Shown: piece after piece, positions 8,280-16,560 of the stretch | Position numbering within the stretch: the stretch's first letter is position 1 | Layout: every line of letters starts with the position of its first letter | Source: an uncultured Bacteroides sp. | GTDB taxonomy: Bacteria > Bacteroidota > Bacteroidia > Bacteroidales > Bacteroidaceae | DNA length: 56,499 bases | Reading direction: 5' to 3' | Assembly: GCF_900547205.1 (NCBI RefSeq) | Contig: NZ_URFY01000030.1 | Span: 1-56,499 of the forward strand | Program-made: the position numbers and the translations under genes | Notes under the pieces: generated by a model | The model's database searches: none | The model's input: only the letters and a program-made list of their open reading frames with translations | Told to the model about the DNA's origin: nothing

Positions 8280-8923
8280 GACATTTGAGAATTTGAGTTT
8301 ATTATTTTTAATTCGTTGAGGAAAGTCCGGATACGTTCCGGAGCTTTTTTCCCCGGTTTAAGTTCAAAACGGCTGTTAAGGTCGTAACCTGCCAGATTGT
8401 GGTGCTCGAACTCTTTCAGTGCGTTAGCGCTGTAGGAGTTTATCCCTCCGCTCAGGAGAAAAGGAACGTGTCCATTGTAACCATGTAGGATATTCCAATC
8501 GAATAGATTTCCTGACCCTCCATATTGTTCACATTTGGTGTCAAAAAGGAAAAGGTCGCAGACTTCCTCATAACTGCCTACGACTTTCAGGTCTTTGGGA
8601 AGAGCTATGGAGAAAGCTTTGATAATCTTCAATCCTGCAGAGTGTAATGTCCGGCAATATTCCGGTGATTCATTTCCATGTAGTTGCACGTAGTCCAGTC
8701 CGAAGCGGTCGACATACATCTTGACTAATTCTTTATCTTCGTTCACAAAAACTCCAACGCGATGAGTATGAATCGGCAAATAAGCCGGAAGCTCATAGAC
8801 ATATCGGGGAGATTTGGGATAAAAGATAAATCCCAGCATATCGACGTCTTGCAGAGCTTCTACGTCTCGAATGTTTTCAGCTTCGCGCATACCGCATACT
8901 TTGATGATTTTACCGTTTATCAT
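8276..8923 (-). CDS. trpF: Phosphoribosylanthranilate isomerase
   Basis: A 215-aa TIM-barrel enzyme that performs the Amadori rearrangement of phosphoribosylanthranilate. The catalytic Cys lies in KVCGMREAENI near the N-terminus and the catalytic Asp in LFDTKCEQYGGSG. LLSGGINSYSANAL binds the phosphate. The length is normal for a stand-alone TrpF, not fused to TrpC. It follows trpC by 26 bp and overlaps trpA by 4 bp. Confidence 0.96.
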   Translation of the reverse strand: MINGKIIKVCGMREAENIRDVEALQDVDMLGFIFYPKSPRYVYELPAYLPIHTHRVGVFVNEDKELVKMYVDRFGLDYVQLHGNESPEYCRTLHSAGLKIIKAFSIALPKDLKVVGSYEEVCDLFLFDTKCEQYGGSGNLFDWNILHGYNGHVPFLLSGGINSYSANALKEFEHHNLAGYDLNSRFELKPGKKAPERIRTFLNELKIINSNSQMS

Positions 8924-8949
8924 AGGGCAGTCCGTTTTGAATAATCAGG

Positions 8950-9732
8950 TTATTGTATCGCTTGCAGGAAATCCCTTAAGGTTTCTCCCGGTTGCGGAGT
9001 TTTCATAAAAGTTTCTCCAATCAGAAATCCGCGGAATCCGGCTGTGCGGAGACGTTTCACAATCTCGGGGTCGGAGATACCGCTTTCGGATACCAGTACC
9101 GCATCTTTCGGAAGCTGTCCTGCCAGGCGGAAGGAGTTTTCTACATCCGTGAAGAATGTTCCCAGATTGCGATTGTTGATTCCTACCATATCTATATCCT
9201 TATTAATATATGCCAGTTCTTCGGAGCTATGTATTTCCAGAAGAACTTCCAGTCCCAATGCGTGAGCCTGACCGACGAGTTCATTACATTTCTCTTGCTC
9301 TAAGGCGGCAGCGATAAGCAATACGGCGTCCGCACCTACTATTTTTGCTTGGAAGAGTTGGTATTCGTCGATGATAAAGTCTTTCCTTAGAATAGGAATT
9401 TCCACCAAAGGGCGTGCAGCACGGATGTCTTTCAGGCTTCCACCAAAGAACTTGTCGTCGGTGAGGATGGAAAGTGCCGATGCACCTGCCACTGCATAAG
9501 ATGGGACAATCTTTTCGGGACAAGCGTCCTGCTTTATCCATCCTTTTGACGGAGAGCGGCGCTTGAACTCTGCAATGATGCCCGTGTCAGAAGAAGCTAA
9601 TGCCTGTTTCATGGAGTGGGGAGCCGGAGCATCACTAATCCCCTCCTGCAACTGTTCGATAGAAATAGCCTGCTTTTGCAAGTCGACTTCAAATCGCTTG
9701 TTTGCTATGATTTCGGATAATATATCTTTCAT
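8950..9732 (-). CDS. trpC: Indole-3-glycerol phosphate synthase
   Basis: A 260-aa enzyme that closes the indole ring. The N-terminus MKDILSEIIANKRFEV is typical, and IIAEFKRRSPSKGWI carries the catalytic Lys. LRKDFIIDEYQLFQA, LLIAAALE, GINNRNLGTF and LVSESGI follow in the order of the TIM barrel. It is unfused and lies 10 bp after trpD in the operon. Confidence 0.97.
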   Translation of the reverse strand: MKDILSEIIANKRFEVDLQKQAISIEQLQEGISDAPAPHSMKQALASSDTGIIAEFKRRSPSKGWIKQDACPEKIVPSYAVAGASALSILTDDKFFGGSLKDIRAARPLVEIPILRKDFIIDEYQLFQAKIVGADAVLLIAAALEQEKCNELVGQAHALGLEVLLEIHSSEELAYINKDIDMVGINNRNLGTFFTDVENSFRLAGQLPKDAVLVSESGISDPEIVKRLRTAGFRGFLIGETFMKTPQPGETLRDFLQAIQ

Positions 9733-9742
9733 TATTAGTTGT

Positions 9743-10738
9743 TTAATTATTCAGTTCAATGAATTTCTTCAGCGTAGCCAATGCCCGTCCGCTTTCCAGC
9801 GATTCTTTTGCCAAGGCGATACATTCTTCGATGCTCTTCTCCGGACGAATCACGTGGATGGCAAAGGCAGAGTTGACAATAACAACATTCTTTTGAGCTT
9901 CCGTAGCTGTATTGTTCATGACGTTATCGAAGATTTTAGCAGCATCTTCCGGTGTCTGTCCGCCATCCAGGTCGGTATCCTTGTAGCGGGAGAAGCCTAG
10001 GCTTTCGGGCGTATAAATCTTTTCGGTGCCGGTGGTTGCTACTTTAAACTCATTCGTCAGCGAGATTTCATCATATCCGTCCAGACTGTGCACTACGGCA
10101 AACTTAATGCTGCTTTCCTGATACGTATACGTATAAAGCCTCAACAGCGGAAGGTTATAAACCCCCAAAAGTTGATAAGTCGGCAACACAGGATTCACCA
10201 ACGGACCGAGCATATTGAAGAAAGTACGTACCGCAAGTCCTTTACGCACCGGAGCTACCGCTTTCAATGCCGGATTGAACAAAGGAGCGTGCAGATAAGC
10301 AATATTGCATTTCTCCATGCTGCGGCGCAACTGATCGACATCACTGGTAAACTTCACCCCATGCTGTTCCATCACATTGCTGGCACCGCTGACAGATGTT
10401 GCTCCATAATTGCCATGTTTCACAACCGGAAAGCCTGCACCCGCCACTGTGAAGCAGGAAGCAGTAGAGATATTGAACGTGTTCTTACCGTCACCTCCCG
10501 TTCCTACAATATCCATCGGAGCAAACTCGCTCAAATCAACAGGGACACGCATTTCAAGCAGTGCATCACGGAAGCCGCACAGCTCTTCAACGGAAATGTT
10601 GCGCATCAGGAATACGGTGATTAGCGACGCTACTTGCACATCATTATACTTTCCTTGTGCGATGTTCTGCAAAATAGTACGGGCTTCATCGCGTCCCAGA
10701 TATTGATGCTCGAAAAGCTTGTATAGAATCTGTTTCAT
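9743..10738 (-). CDS. trpD: Anthranilate phosphoribosyltransferase
   Basis: A 331-aa enzyme that joins anthranilate with PRPP. The glycine-rich PRPP loop GTGGDGKNTFNIST and the KHGNYGATSVSGASNVME segment, which binds phosphate and anthranilate, are both present. The protein lacks a fused TrpG domain; trpG is a separate gene only 4 bp upstream. Length and motifs are normal. Confidence 0.97.
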   Translation of the reverse strand: MKQILYKLFEHQYLGRDEARTILQNIAQGKYNDVQVASLITVFLMRNISVEELCGFRDALLEMRVPVDLSEFAPMDIVGTGGDGKNTFNISTASCFTVAGAGFPVVKHGNYGATSVSGASNVMEQHGVKFTSDVDQLRRSMEKCNIAYLHAPLFNPALKAVAPVRKGLAVRTFFNMLGPLVNPVLPTYQLLGVYNLPLLRLYTYTYQESSIKFAVVHSLDGYDEISLTNEFKVATTGTEKIYTPESLGFSRYKDTDLDGGQTPEDAAKIFDNVMNNTATEAQKNVVIVNSAFAIHVIRPEKSIEECIALAKESLESGRALATLKKFIELNN

Positions 10739-10742
10739 AAGT

Positions 10743-11309
10743 TTAATCGTTTAAGAAGTTTTTGATAATTTCTTTTCCTTGCGGAGTTAATACTGATTCG
10801 GGATGGAACTGAATGCCATGCACATTGTACGTCTTATGACGCAATGCCATGATTTGTCCTTCCTGGCTTTCTGCCGTTATCTCCAGACAATCGGGGAAAT
10901 CTTCCCGGCTGACTACCCAAGAGTGATACCTTCCCACAGGTAACTCTTTCCCTAATCCTTCAAAAAGTATATCTTGTTGCAGGATAGTGATTGGAGTTTG
11001 TACGCCATGATATACATCCGTCAGGTTTTCCAGTCGTGCACCGAAGGCTTCGCCGATGGCTTGATGTCCCAGACAAACACCCAGTATACTTTTGGTTGGC
11101 GCATACCTCTTTATAATAGGTAATAGCAATCCGGCCTCTTCGGGTATGCCCGGTCCCGGCGAAAGGATGATTTTATCAAAGCGTTCCACTTCATCAAGTT
11201 CTATCTGGTCGTTGCGGACCACTTCAACGTCCGTAGCTCCCAATTCTTTCACTGCGTGCAGTAAGTTGTAGGTGAAAGAGTCGTAGTTATCTAAAAGTAA
11301 TATTTTCAT
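10743..11309 (-). CDS. trpG: Anthranilate synthase component II (glutamine amidotransferase)
   Basis: A 188-aa class I amidotransferase. Its triad is visible as C79 in GVCLGHQAIGE and as the His and Glu of GIQFHPESVLT; ILSPGPGIPEEAG is the oxyanion strand. It supplies ammonia from glutamine to TrpE. The opening MKILLLDNYDSFTYNL is characteristic. In many bacteria this subunit is shared with folate synthesis (PabA), but its place between trpE and trpD points to tryptophan synthesis here. Confidence 0.96.
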   Translation of the reverse strand: MKILLLDNYDSFTYNLLHAVKELGATDVEVVRNDQIELDEVERFDKIILSPGPGIPEEAGLLLPIIKRYAPTKSILGVCLGHQAIGEAFGARLENLTDVYHGVQTPITILQQDILFEGLGKELPVGRYHSWVVSREDFPDCLEITAESQEGQIMALRHKTYNVHGIQFHPESVLTPQGKEIIKNFLND

Positions 11310-11357
11310 CTTCTTATTATGCTAAATTGTTGCTCAAAGTGTTTCTTTTGTTTTCTG

Positions 11358-12764
11358 CTAGTTCTTTAAATTGACAGCCAAGTCGATTGCCTTTTTCAAT
11401 GCTCCCAATTTATTGTTCACTTCTTGAAGTTCGTATTCATCCTGACTGCGGGCAACGATACCGCCTCCGGCTTGAAACCATAACTCATTGTTGCGACTTA
11501 CAAAAGTACGGATGGTGATAGCTTGATTCAACTCCCCGTTCAGTCCGATGAAGCCGATGCAACCACCGTAAGCTCCACGGTTGTGTGGCTCTATCTCGCT
11601 AATCAGCTGCATGGCGCGCACCTTCGGTGCACCGCTCAATGTACCCGCAGGGAAGGTGTCGATAAATGTTTTTATCTTGTCTGCACCTTCATTGAGCACA
11701 CCGCTCACGCGACTCACCAAGTGGATAACGTGACTATAATATTGCGGTTCTTTGTAGAACACCACCCGTACGTCGTGGCAATTGCGTGAAAGATCATTTC
11801 TGGCAAGGTCCACCAACATCACGTGTTCGGCATTCTCTTTGGGGTCGGCAAGCAAAGCTTCCGTCAGTTCGCGGTCTTTCATCGTATCTCCGGTGCGGCG
11901 GGTAGTTCCGGCAATGGGGTCGATGTAGGCACGTCCATTCTCTATCTTGCAGTGAGTTTCGGGCGAAGAGCCGAAGATGCGGTATCCTCCAAAATCGAAA
12001 TAGAACAGATAAGGAGAAGGATTGATACTGCGAAGGGCACGATACACTTTGAAATCATCCCCTGCGTACGGTTGTACGAACCGACGGGAAAGAACTATTT
12101 GGAAAACATCGCCACGCATACAATGGGCAATGCCTTTGCGTACATTGGCTTTGTGCTGCTCATCTGTGATAGGGCTGGTCACGGGACCCGTTACTGAGAA
12201 GTTGTACGAAGCATAATTGCGGTTCTCGATAGCTGCTTCCAGTTCCGGCAAACCGCTTTCTTCTCCTTCGGATAGCATCTCCACCAATGTCAATTCATTC
12301 TTAAAGTGATTGAACACGATGACATACTTATATAATATGTATAGCAAGTCCGGTGCATCATTCTGTTCGTCGTGGCTTTCCTTCACGGGGATATGCTCGA
12401 AGTACTTCACTGCGTTGAAAGTGGTGTATCCGTAAAGTCCGCAAACATCCTTATGCTCTCCGTTCACCTGGAATTGCTTAACAAACTTGTTTATAGCTTT
12501 CTCCACAGTGAATGTTTTCGTCAATGGTTCTTCGCAACGGCTGTTATCCGGATAATTGGTAGTGACGATGCCACTGTTTACTCCTATATTTGCCAGCGGG
12601 CAGAGCGCGATAAAAGACAAAGAGTTCTCTCCGGCATGATAATCGGAGCTTTCCATCAATGCAGATTGCGGATACATATCGCGTACTTTCAGATAGATGC
12701 TGACGGGAGTATGCATATCTCCAAGCACCTGCTTGCTAAGGGTAGTATAATTGAATGTTTTCAT
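11358..12764 (-). CDS. trpE: Anthranilate synthase component I
   Basis: A 468-aa chorismate-binding enzyme. The N-terminal feedback site appears as LMESSDYHAGENS, matching the LLES motif for tryptophan binding. The C-terminal chorismate domain shows GDVFQIVLSRRF, FGSSPETH, DPIAGTTRRTGD, AEHVMLVDLARNDLSR, GTLSGAPKVRAM and QAGGGIVARSQDEYE. Together with TrpG it makes anthranilate from chorismate and glutamine. The LMES motif suggests it is feedback-inhibited, in addition to the leader-peptide attenuation upstream of trpB. It is 48 bp from trpG and 60 bp from trpB. Confidence 0.96.
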   Translation of the reverse strand: MKTFNYTTLSKQVLGDMHTPVSIYLKVRDMYPQSALMESSDYHAGENSLSFIALCPLANIGVNSGIVTTNYPDNSRCEEPLTKTFTVEKAINKFVKQFQVNGEHKDVCGLYGYTTFNAVKYFEHIPVKESHDEQNDAPDLLYILYKYVIVFNHFKNELTLVEMLSEGEESGLPELEAAIENRNYASYNFSVTGPVTSPITDEQHKANVRKGIAHCMRGDVFQIVLSRRFVQPYAGDDFKVYRALRSINPSPYLFYFDFGGYRIFGSSPETHCKIENGRAYIDPIAGTTRRTGDTMKDRELTEALLADPKENAEHVMLVDLARNDLSRNCHDVRVVFYKEPQYYSHVIHLVSRVSGVLNEGADKIKTFIDTFPAGTLSGAPKVRAMQLISEIEPHNRGAYGGCIGFIGLNGELNQAITIRTFVSRNNELWFQAGGGIVARSQDEYELQEVNNKLGALKKAIDLAVNLKN

Positions 12765-12795
12765 TTCTATTGATATTTAGTTTTGATTGACTATC

Positions 12796-12838
12796 TACTA
12801 ATCACTATCGTTAATCACTAATCACTAATCGTTAAACG
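12796..12838. repeat. Short tandem repeats in the trpB-trpE junction
   Basis: The motif TAATCACTA and variants (ACTAATCACTATCGTTAATCAC and onward) repeats four to five times and runs across the trpB stop codon at 12825. It resembles the small degenerate repeats found in other gaps of this window (42460, 45585). No function is evident. Confidence 0.5.
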
Positions 12839-14006
12839 TTAAATAAGTCTCAATATCCTTATCCCCCCGTCCCGAAACAGTGAGTACTACGACATCTTCC
12901 GGTTTGAACTTCAGTTTCTTTAAAGCTCCTAGTGCGTGGGCAGACTCCAGTGCGGGGATGATTCCTTCGAGTTTAGTCAGTTCGTAGGCGGCTTCGATGG
13001 CTTCGTCGTCATTCACAGCCAACACAGTAGCACGTTTCTGTGCAGAAAGATTAGCGTGTATCGGTCCGATTCCCGGATAATCCAGTCCGGCAGAGATAGA
13101 ATAAGGTTCTTCAATCTGGCCGTCTTCGTTCTGGATGACGTAGGTGCAGGCTCCGTGTATGATGCCCATCTTACCCAGTTGGATGGTAGCGGCAGTCATT
13201 CCCGTTTCTATTCCTTTTCCTCCGGCTTCGGCAAGGATGATGCCTACCCGTTCGTCGTCGATATAATGATAGATAGTTCCGGCAGCGTTGCTTCCTCCGC
13301 CCACACAGGCAATGAGGTAGTCGGGATGCTCGCGTCCTTCTTTTTCTTGAAGTTGTTTTTTGATTTCTTCGCTGATAACGGATTGCAGACGTGCCACCAT
13401 ATCAGGGTAAGGATGGGGTCCTACGGTAGAACCGATAATATAATAGGTGTCGGCAGGATGGCAGCACCAGTCGCGGATGGCTTCGTTGGTGGCATCTTTC
13501 AGAGTCATGTTGCCGGAGGTGACGGGAATCACCGTAGCTCCCAGCATCTTCATCTTTTCTACGTTGATATGCTGACGTTCAACGTCCGTCTTTCCCATAT
13601 ACACGATACATTCCATGTTCATCAGTGCGCAGACGGTAGCCGTTGCCACGCCGTGTTGTCCCGCTCCGGTTTCGGCGATGATGCGTTTCTTTCCCATGCG
13701 GCGTGCCAGCAGAATCTGTCCGATGGTATTATTAATCTTATGCGCTCCCGTATGATTCAGGTCTTCGCGTTTCAGATACAGTTTGCAACCGTATTTCTCT
13801 GAAAGGCGCTTCGCCAGATAGAGTGGGGAAGGGCGTCCTACGTAGTCGCGCAACAGTTGATTAAACTCTTCCTTGAAATCTTCACTCTCAATCACTTCGA
13901 GGTACGTACGTTGCAACTCCTCTACACACTTGTGGAGAATCTCAGGTACGTATGCTCCACCAAACTCTCCGTAATAGCCATCCTGGTCTACTAAAAAACT
14001 TTTCAT
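12825..14006 (-). CDS. trpB: Tryptophan synthase beta chain
   Basis: A 393-aa PLP enzyme that condenses indole with serine. The PLP lysine is K90 in NHTGAHKINN, the catalytic Glu lies in ETGAGQHGVA, and the phosphate loop is CVGGGSNAAGT. The N-terminal QDGYYGEFGGAYVPE segment and the length mark the normal TrpB1 form that works with TrpA. It is the first gene of the operon, which is an unusual order (B-E-G-D-C-F-A). It is directly downstream of the attenuator, so the whole pathway is under leader control. Confidence 0.97.
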   Translation of the reverse strand: MKSFLVDQDGYYGEFGGAYVPEILHKCVEELQRTYLEVIESEDFKEEFNQLLRDYVGRPSPLYLAKRLSEKYGCKLYLKREDLNHTGAHKINNTIGQILLARRMGKKRIIAETGAGQHGVATATVCALMNMECIVYMGKTDVERQHINVEKMKMLGATVIPVTSGNMTLKDATNEAIRDWCCHPADTYYIIGSTVGPHPYPDMVARLQSVISEEIKKQLQEKEGREHPDYLIACVGGGSNAAGTIYHYIDDERVGIILAEAGGKGIETGMTAATIQLGKMGIIHGACTYVIQNEDGQIEEPYSISAGLDYPGIGPIHANLSAQKRATVLAVNDDEAIEAAYELTKLEGIIPALESAHALGALKKLKFKPEDVVVLTVSGRGDKDIETYLTFND

Positions 14007-14063
14007 ATTCCTATCTATAATTTAGTGTTATTATTCAATCTGTTTTTCTATCGGGCAAAAAGA

Positions 14064-14098
14064 AAAGAGCCCTGTCGCAAGCTGCGACAGGGCTCTTT
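14064..14098 (-). terminator. trp attenuator (intrinsic terminator in the leader)
   Basis: AGAGCCCTGTCGCA and TGCGACAGGGCTCT form a perfect 14-bp stem, extended to 16 bp by flanking A-T pairs, around a 3-nt loop. On the minus strand it is followed by TTTTCTTTTT. It lies between the leader peptide stop (14147) and the trpB start (14006), where it can only act on the trp transcript. A CGACAG segment at the end of the leader ORF (14153-14158) can pair with CTGTCG of the 5' arm and so could form the antiterminator. Confidence 0.9.
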
Positions 14099-14146
14099 CA
14101 ATTCTGTAATATCTTTATGAGGTATATACATACGAGCACTGCTCCC

Positions 14147-14209
14147 TTACGACTGTCGGAGTTGTAACGGGCGCCACCACCAATATGTATTTACTATCAT
14201 TGTTTTCAT
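14147..14209 (-). CDS. trpL: trp operon leader peptide
   Basis: A 20-codon ORF on the minus strand begins ATG AAA ACA and ends TCG TAA. It encodes MKTMIVNTYWWWRPLQLRQS with three consecutive TGG codons at positions 10-12. It starts about 25 bp after a consensus promoter and ends about 50 bp before a strong intrinsic terminator, 140 bp upstream of trpB. This is the standard arrangement for ribosome-mediated attenuation: stalling at the Trp codons under tryptophan shortage would leave the last codons free to pair with the terminator arm. It would be missed by gene callers with a length cutoff. Confidence 0.9.
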   Translation of the reverse strand: MKTMIVNTYWWWRPLQLRQS

Positions 14210-14232
14210 TGTCTTTTTTCTTTTTACGGGAG

Positions 14233-14263
14233 CAAATATAGACACTTTGATTGGAACAGCAAA
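14233..14263 (-). promoter_or_regulatory. trp operon promoter
   Basis: On the minus strand TTTG (14260-14263), a 19-bp spacer and TATATTTG (14233-14240) match the Bacteroides consensus TTTG-N19-TAnnTTTG exactly. Transcription should start near 14226, about 17 nt before the leader peptide ATG. Confidence 0.8.
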
Positions 14264-14369
14264 CAAAATCTTTCTTTTTTTATCTTTTCCCCTTCATTAT
14301 TTCCGTTTTAGAACAATTCTCTGGCTAAAGTGTTCTTATGAGAAAAGAATAACTAAACAGAAAACAAGT

Positions 14370-14492
14370 ATGAAACAGAGAAAAGTATTAGTGGGCATTG
14401 CTGTTGCCATTTTAATCATCTTATTGCTTTATTGGTTAGTGGTAGCCGAAGATATCAAACCGTGGCTCACCGCAATGGCTTCTCTTGGTTAG
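14370..14492 (+). CDS. Small single-pass membrane protein of unknown function
   Basis: A 40-aa ORF (MKQRKVLVGIAVAILIILLL and 20 further residues) has a basic N-terminus, one strongly hydrophobic helix and a short polar tail with EDIKPW. It is divergent from the trp leader. Its stop is followed immediately by a plus-strand intrinsic terminator (14493-14513), which supports a real transcript. A longer in-frame ATG exists at 14247, but the extension overlaps the trp promoter and reads like non-coding sequence. I do not recognise a family. Confidence 0.5.
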   Translation: MKQRKVLVGIAVAILIILLLYWLVVAEDIKPWLTAMASLG

Positions 14493-14513
14493 AGAAGCCG
14501 CCCGGCGGTTTCT
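14493..14513 (+). terminator. Intrinsic terminator after the 40-aa membrane protein
   Basis: AGAAGCCGC-CCG-GCGGTTTCT is a 9-bp stem with one G-T pair, directly after the TAG at 14490 and followed by TATTTTA. It touches the stop codon of the convergent histidine kinase gene and may serve both directions. Confidence 0.65.
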
Positions 14514-16138
14514 TATTTTACTATCATTTCCTGTGCCGGAATCTTGAACCAGAAGCAAGAACCTTCTCCTTCTTTCGATTCAACACCGATGACTCCATGC
14601 AGCCGTTCCACGATGACGCGGCAGATGGCTAGTCCAAGTCCTGTTCCTTTTGCAAAGGAATCCAGTTTTACGAATCGTTCGAATACCTTATCTAACTTCT
14701 CCTCTGGTATTCCGATACCGGTATCTTTCACGTAGAAGTATATCTCACCGATTGCTTCATCAATGCGGTATCCCATTTGAATGGAACCTTTCTTGGTGAA
14801 CTTCATGGCATTGTTGGTGAAGTTGATGATTACTTGCGAAAGGCGTATACGGTCGGTATTTATGATACATTTATCCGCCTTTTCCGCAAATATGATTTCC
14901 ACGTCAGGGGAGATGTTCTTTTCTTGCATTTGCCGGCAGATGCCATCCATAGCTTCGTTTATATCTGTCGGTGCGAATGTAAATTCCATCGTTCCGGCTT
15001 CAATTTTCGAAAGGTCGAGAATATCGTCTATCAACTGCAACAATAGTTCATTATTGCTGGAAATGATTTTTATAAACTCTTGCCTTTCTTCCTCTTCTTC
15101 CGTCTGGCAAACCATTTCGGAGAAACCGACAATCGCGTTCAGCGGCGTGCGTATTTCGTGGCTCATGTTGGCAAGGAAAGCCGATTTCAAGCGATTGGAT
15201 TCTTCCGCTTTTTCTTTTGCTTCTTGCAACATCCTGTTCAGTTTCAGTTTTTCAGTGATATCCTCAAAACGTAGCAAGCCTCCTATTATCTCTTTCTCGT
15301 CGTTGCCGAAGACGGGGGTGGCTGTAACTTCAAAGTCTACTTTGCCTATTCTAATTGTATGACGGATGATTTTGCCCTGATTGATGGCTTTCTGGAATGC
15401 ACATTGCTCGCATGGCTTATCTCTGTGTGCACTGGTTTGATAACAGATTCTACCGGGGATGTAGTTTCTGCCTTTTACTAGGTTGGTGATGCGTGTTGTT
15501 TCCTCCCATTGCACCCTAAAGTCTTTATCAATATAAATAAGCCCGAAATCAATGCTTTTCAGAGCCAATTTCTGTTTGTTCAACGCCCTTTCAAGCTCTT
15601 CTTTGGCTGCAACCAACTCTCTTTCGTAGTTCTTTAACTGAGTAATCTCCCAACGGGTTGCAATCAGCCATTTCTGCTGTCCTTTCCAAGAGGTAAATGA
15701 TTTTACGGTTATCGTGTCGTGTTCCACTCCGTCCGGCGTAATGTATTTATCTTCGCTGCGATATATTTTGCCTTCTTTTACGAGTGCTTTGTCGACGCTT
15801 CTATATTTTCCTCCCCGTTCTTCTCCATATATTTCATAGTCGGTGTGTCCGATGGCATCTTCACTGCTGATGCCCGATTGGATAGCCGACTCTTTATTCC
15901 AATAATAATATTGAAAGTCGTTCTGGATATCTTTTACAGTAATAGGATAAGGAAGGTTGTCGAGAATCTCGAATGAGAACCGATAAGAATCTTTGGCTTT
16001 TTTAATAATCTTACTAAGTTTGCGCACTTTATACGCTAGAATGCAGATGATGAATAGCAGACAGAATATGAATATATACATTAAAATATGATTTGTCATA
16101 ATATCGTTTGTTCTAAAACAGGGCGTAAAGATATACAT
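14513..16138 (-). CDS. Membrane-anchored PAS sensor histidine kinase
   Basis: A 541-aa kinase with one N-terminal membrane helix (about residues 17-37) and two PAS domains (about 52-170 and 190-300). The second PAS has three cysteines, C232, C243 and C246 in KPCEQCAF. The HisKA box has the phosphorylated H327 in FLANMSHEIRTPLNA, and the ATPase domain shows N (INFTNNAMKF), G1 (DTGIGIP), F (FERF) and G2 (GTGLGLAI) boxes. No receiver domain is fused and no response regulator gene is adjacent, so it is an orphan kinase. The start is uncertain: a second ATG at 16099 (M14) is possible, because TATATCTTTA just after the first ATG resembles a -7 box. The signal is unknown. Confidence 0.9.
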   Translation of the reverse strand: MYIFTPCFRTNDIMTNHILMYIFIFCLLFIICILAYKVRKLSKIIKKAKDSYRFSFEILDNLPYPITVKDIQNDFQYYYWNKESAIQSGISSEDAIGHTDYEIYGEERGGKYRSVDKALVKEGKIYRSEDKYITPDGVEHDTITVKSFTSWKGQQKWLIATRWEITQLKNYERELVAAKEELERALNKQKLALKSIDFGLIYIDKDFRVQWEETTRITNLVKGRNYIPGRICYQTSAHRDKPCEQCAFQKAINQGKIIRHTIRIGKVDFEVTATPVFGNDEKEIIGGLLRFEDITEKLKLNRMLQEAKEKAEESNRLKSAFLANMSHEIRTPLNAIVGFSEMVCQTEEEEERQEFIKIISSNNELLLQLIDDILDLSKIEAGTMEFTFAPTDINEAMDGICRQMQEKNISPDVEIIFAEKADKCIINTDRIRLSQVIINFTNNAMKFTKKGSIQMGYRIDEAIGEIYFYVKDTGIGIPEEKLDKVFERFVKLDSFAKGTGLGLAICRVIVERLHGVIGVESKEGEGSCFWFKIPAQEMIVK

Positions 16139-16416
16139 TGTTCGGTAATAATCAATACATCCAACAACAATATCTTTTGGATGGCGCTACATTACTATAG
16201 TTTTGTTGTCATCAACGTTGGTGTTGAGCTGGCATTTAGACAAAATACTTTTGCTATGATATAGAAGTAGCTATTCTTCTGAAGTATTTTGTAGCTTAAA
16301 CTGCTATTATTTGAGCATTATTATAGCAATTCGTTCTATTTGCTTACTTGCTTGTCTGACAATTCTCTTCTATTAGATGAGAATTGCCCTTGTTTTACTA
16401 TAATTTATGGGAGCTT

Positions 16417-16478
16417 TGGGGCAAAACATCGTGATGTTCGGGACAAAACATCGTAAGGTTTGGGAAAAACATAAGGAA
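16417..16478. repeat. 22-nt tandem repeat block A
   Basis: Three imperfect head-to-tail units occur at 16417-16438, 16439-16460 and 16461-16478 (shortened). They share the core TTTGGGACAAAACATCGT. Confidence 0.65.
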
Positions 16479-16500
16479 GAAGTAACCCAAAACTAACTAT

Positions 16501-16560
16501 GGTGTCACCTTTAACAATGCATGGCGTCACCTTTTACATTGCTTGGCGTCGGTAAAGCAT
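16501..16560. repeat. 22-nt tandem repeat block B
   Basis: Units at 16501-16522 and 16523-16544 share ATGGCGTCACCTTTTACA with few differences. A third, degenerate unit (TTGGCGTCGGTAAAGCAT) follows. The period is the same as in block A although the sequence differs. Confidence 0.65.

Noticed and set aside
12936..13802. 288-aa open frame on the plus strand
   Set aside because: It is antisense to trpB, whose own frame has every expected motif. The composition is that of a shadow frame (Ser, His and Arg rich).
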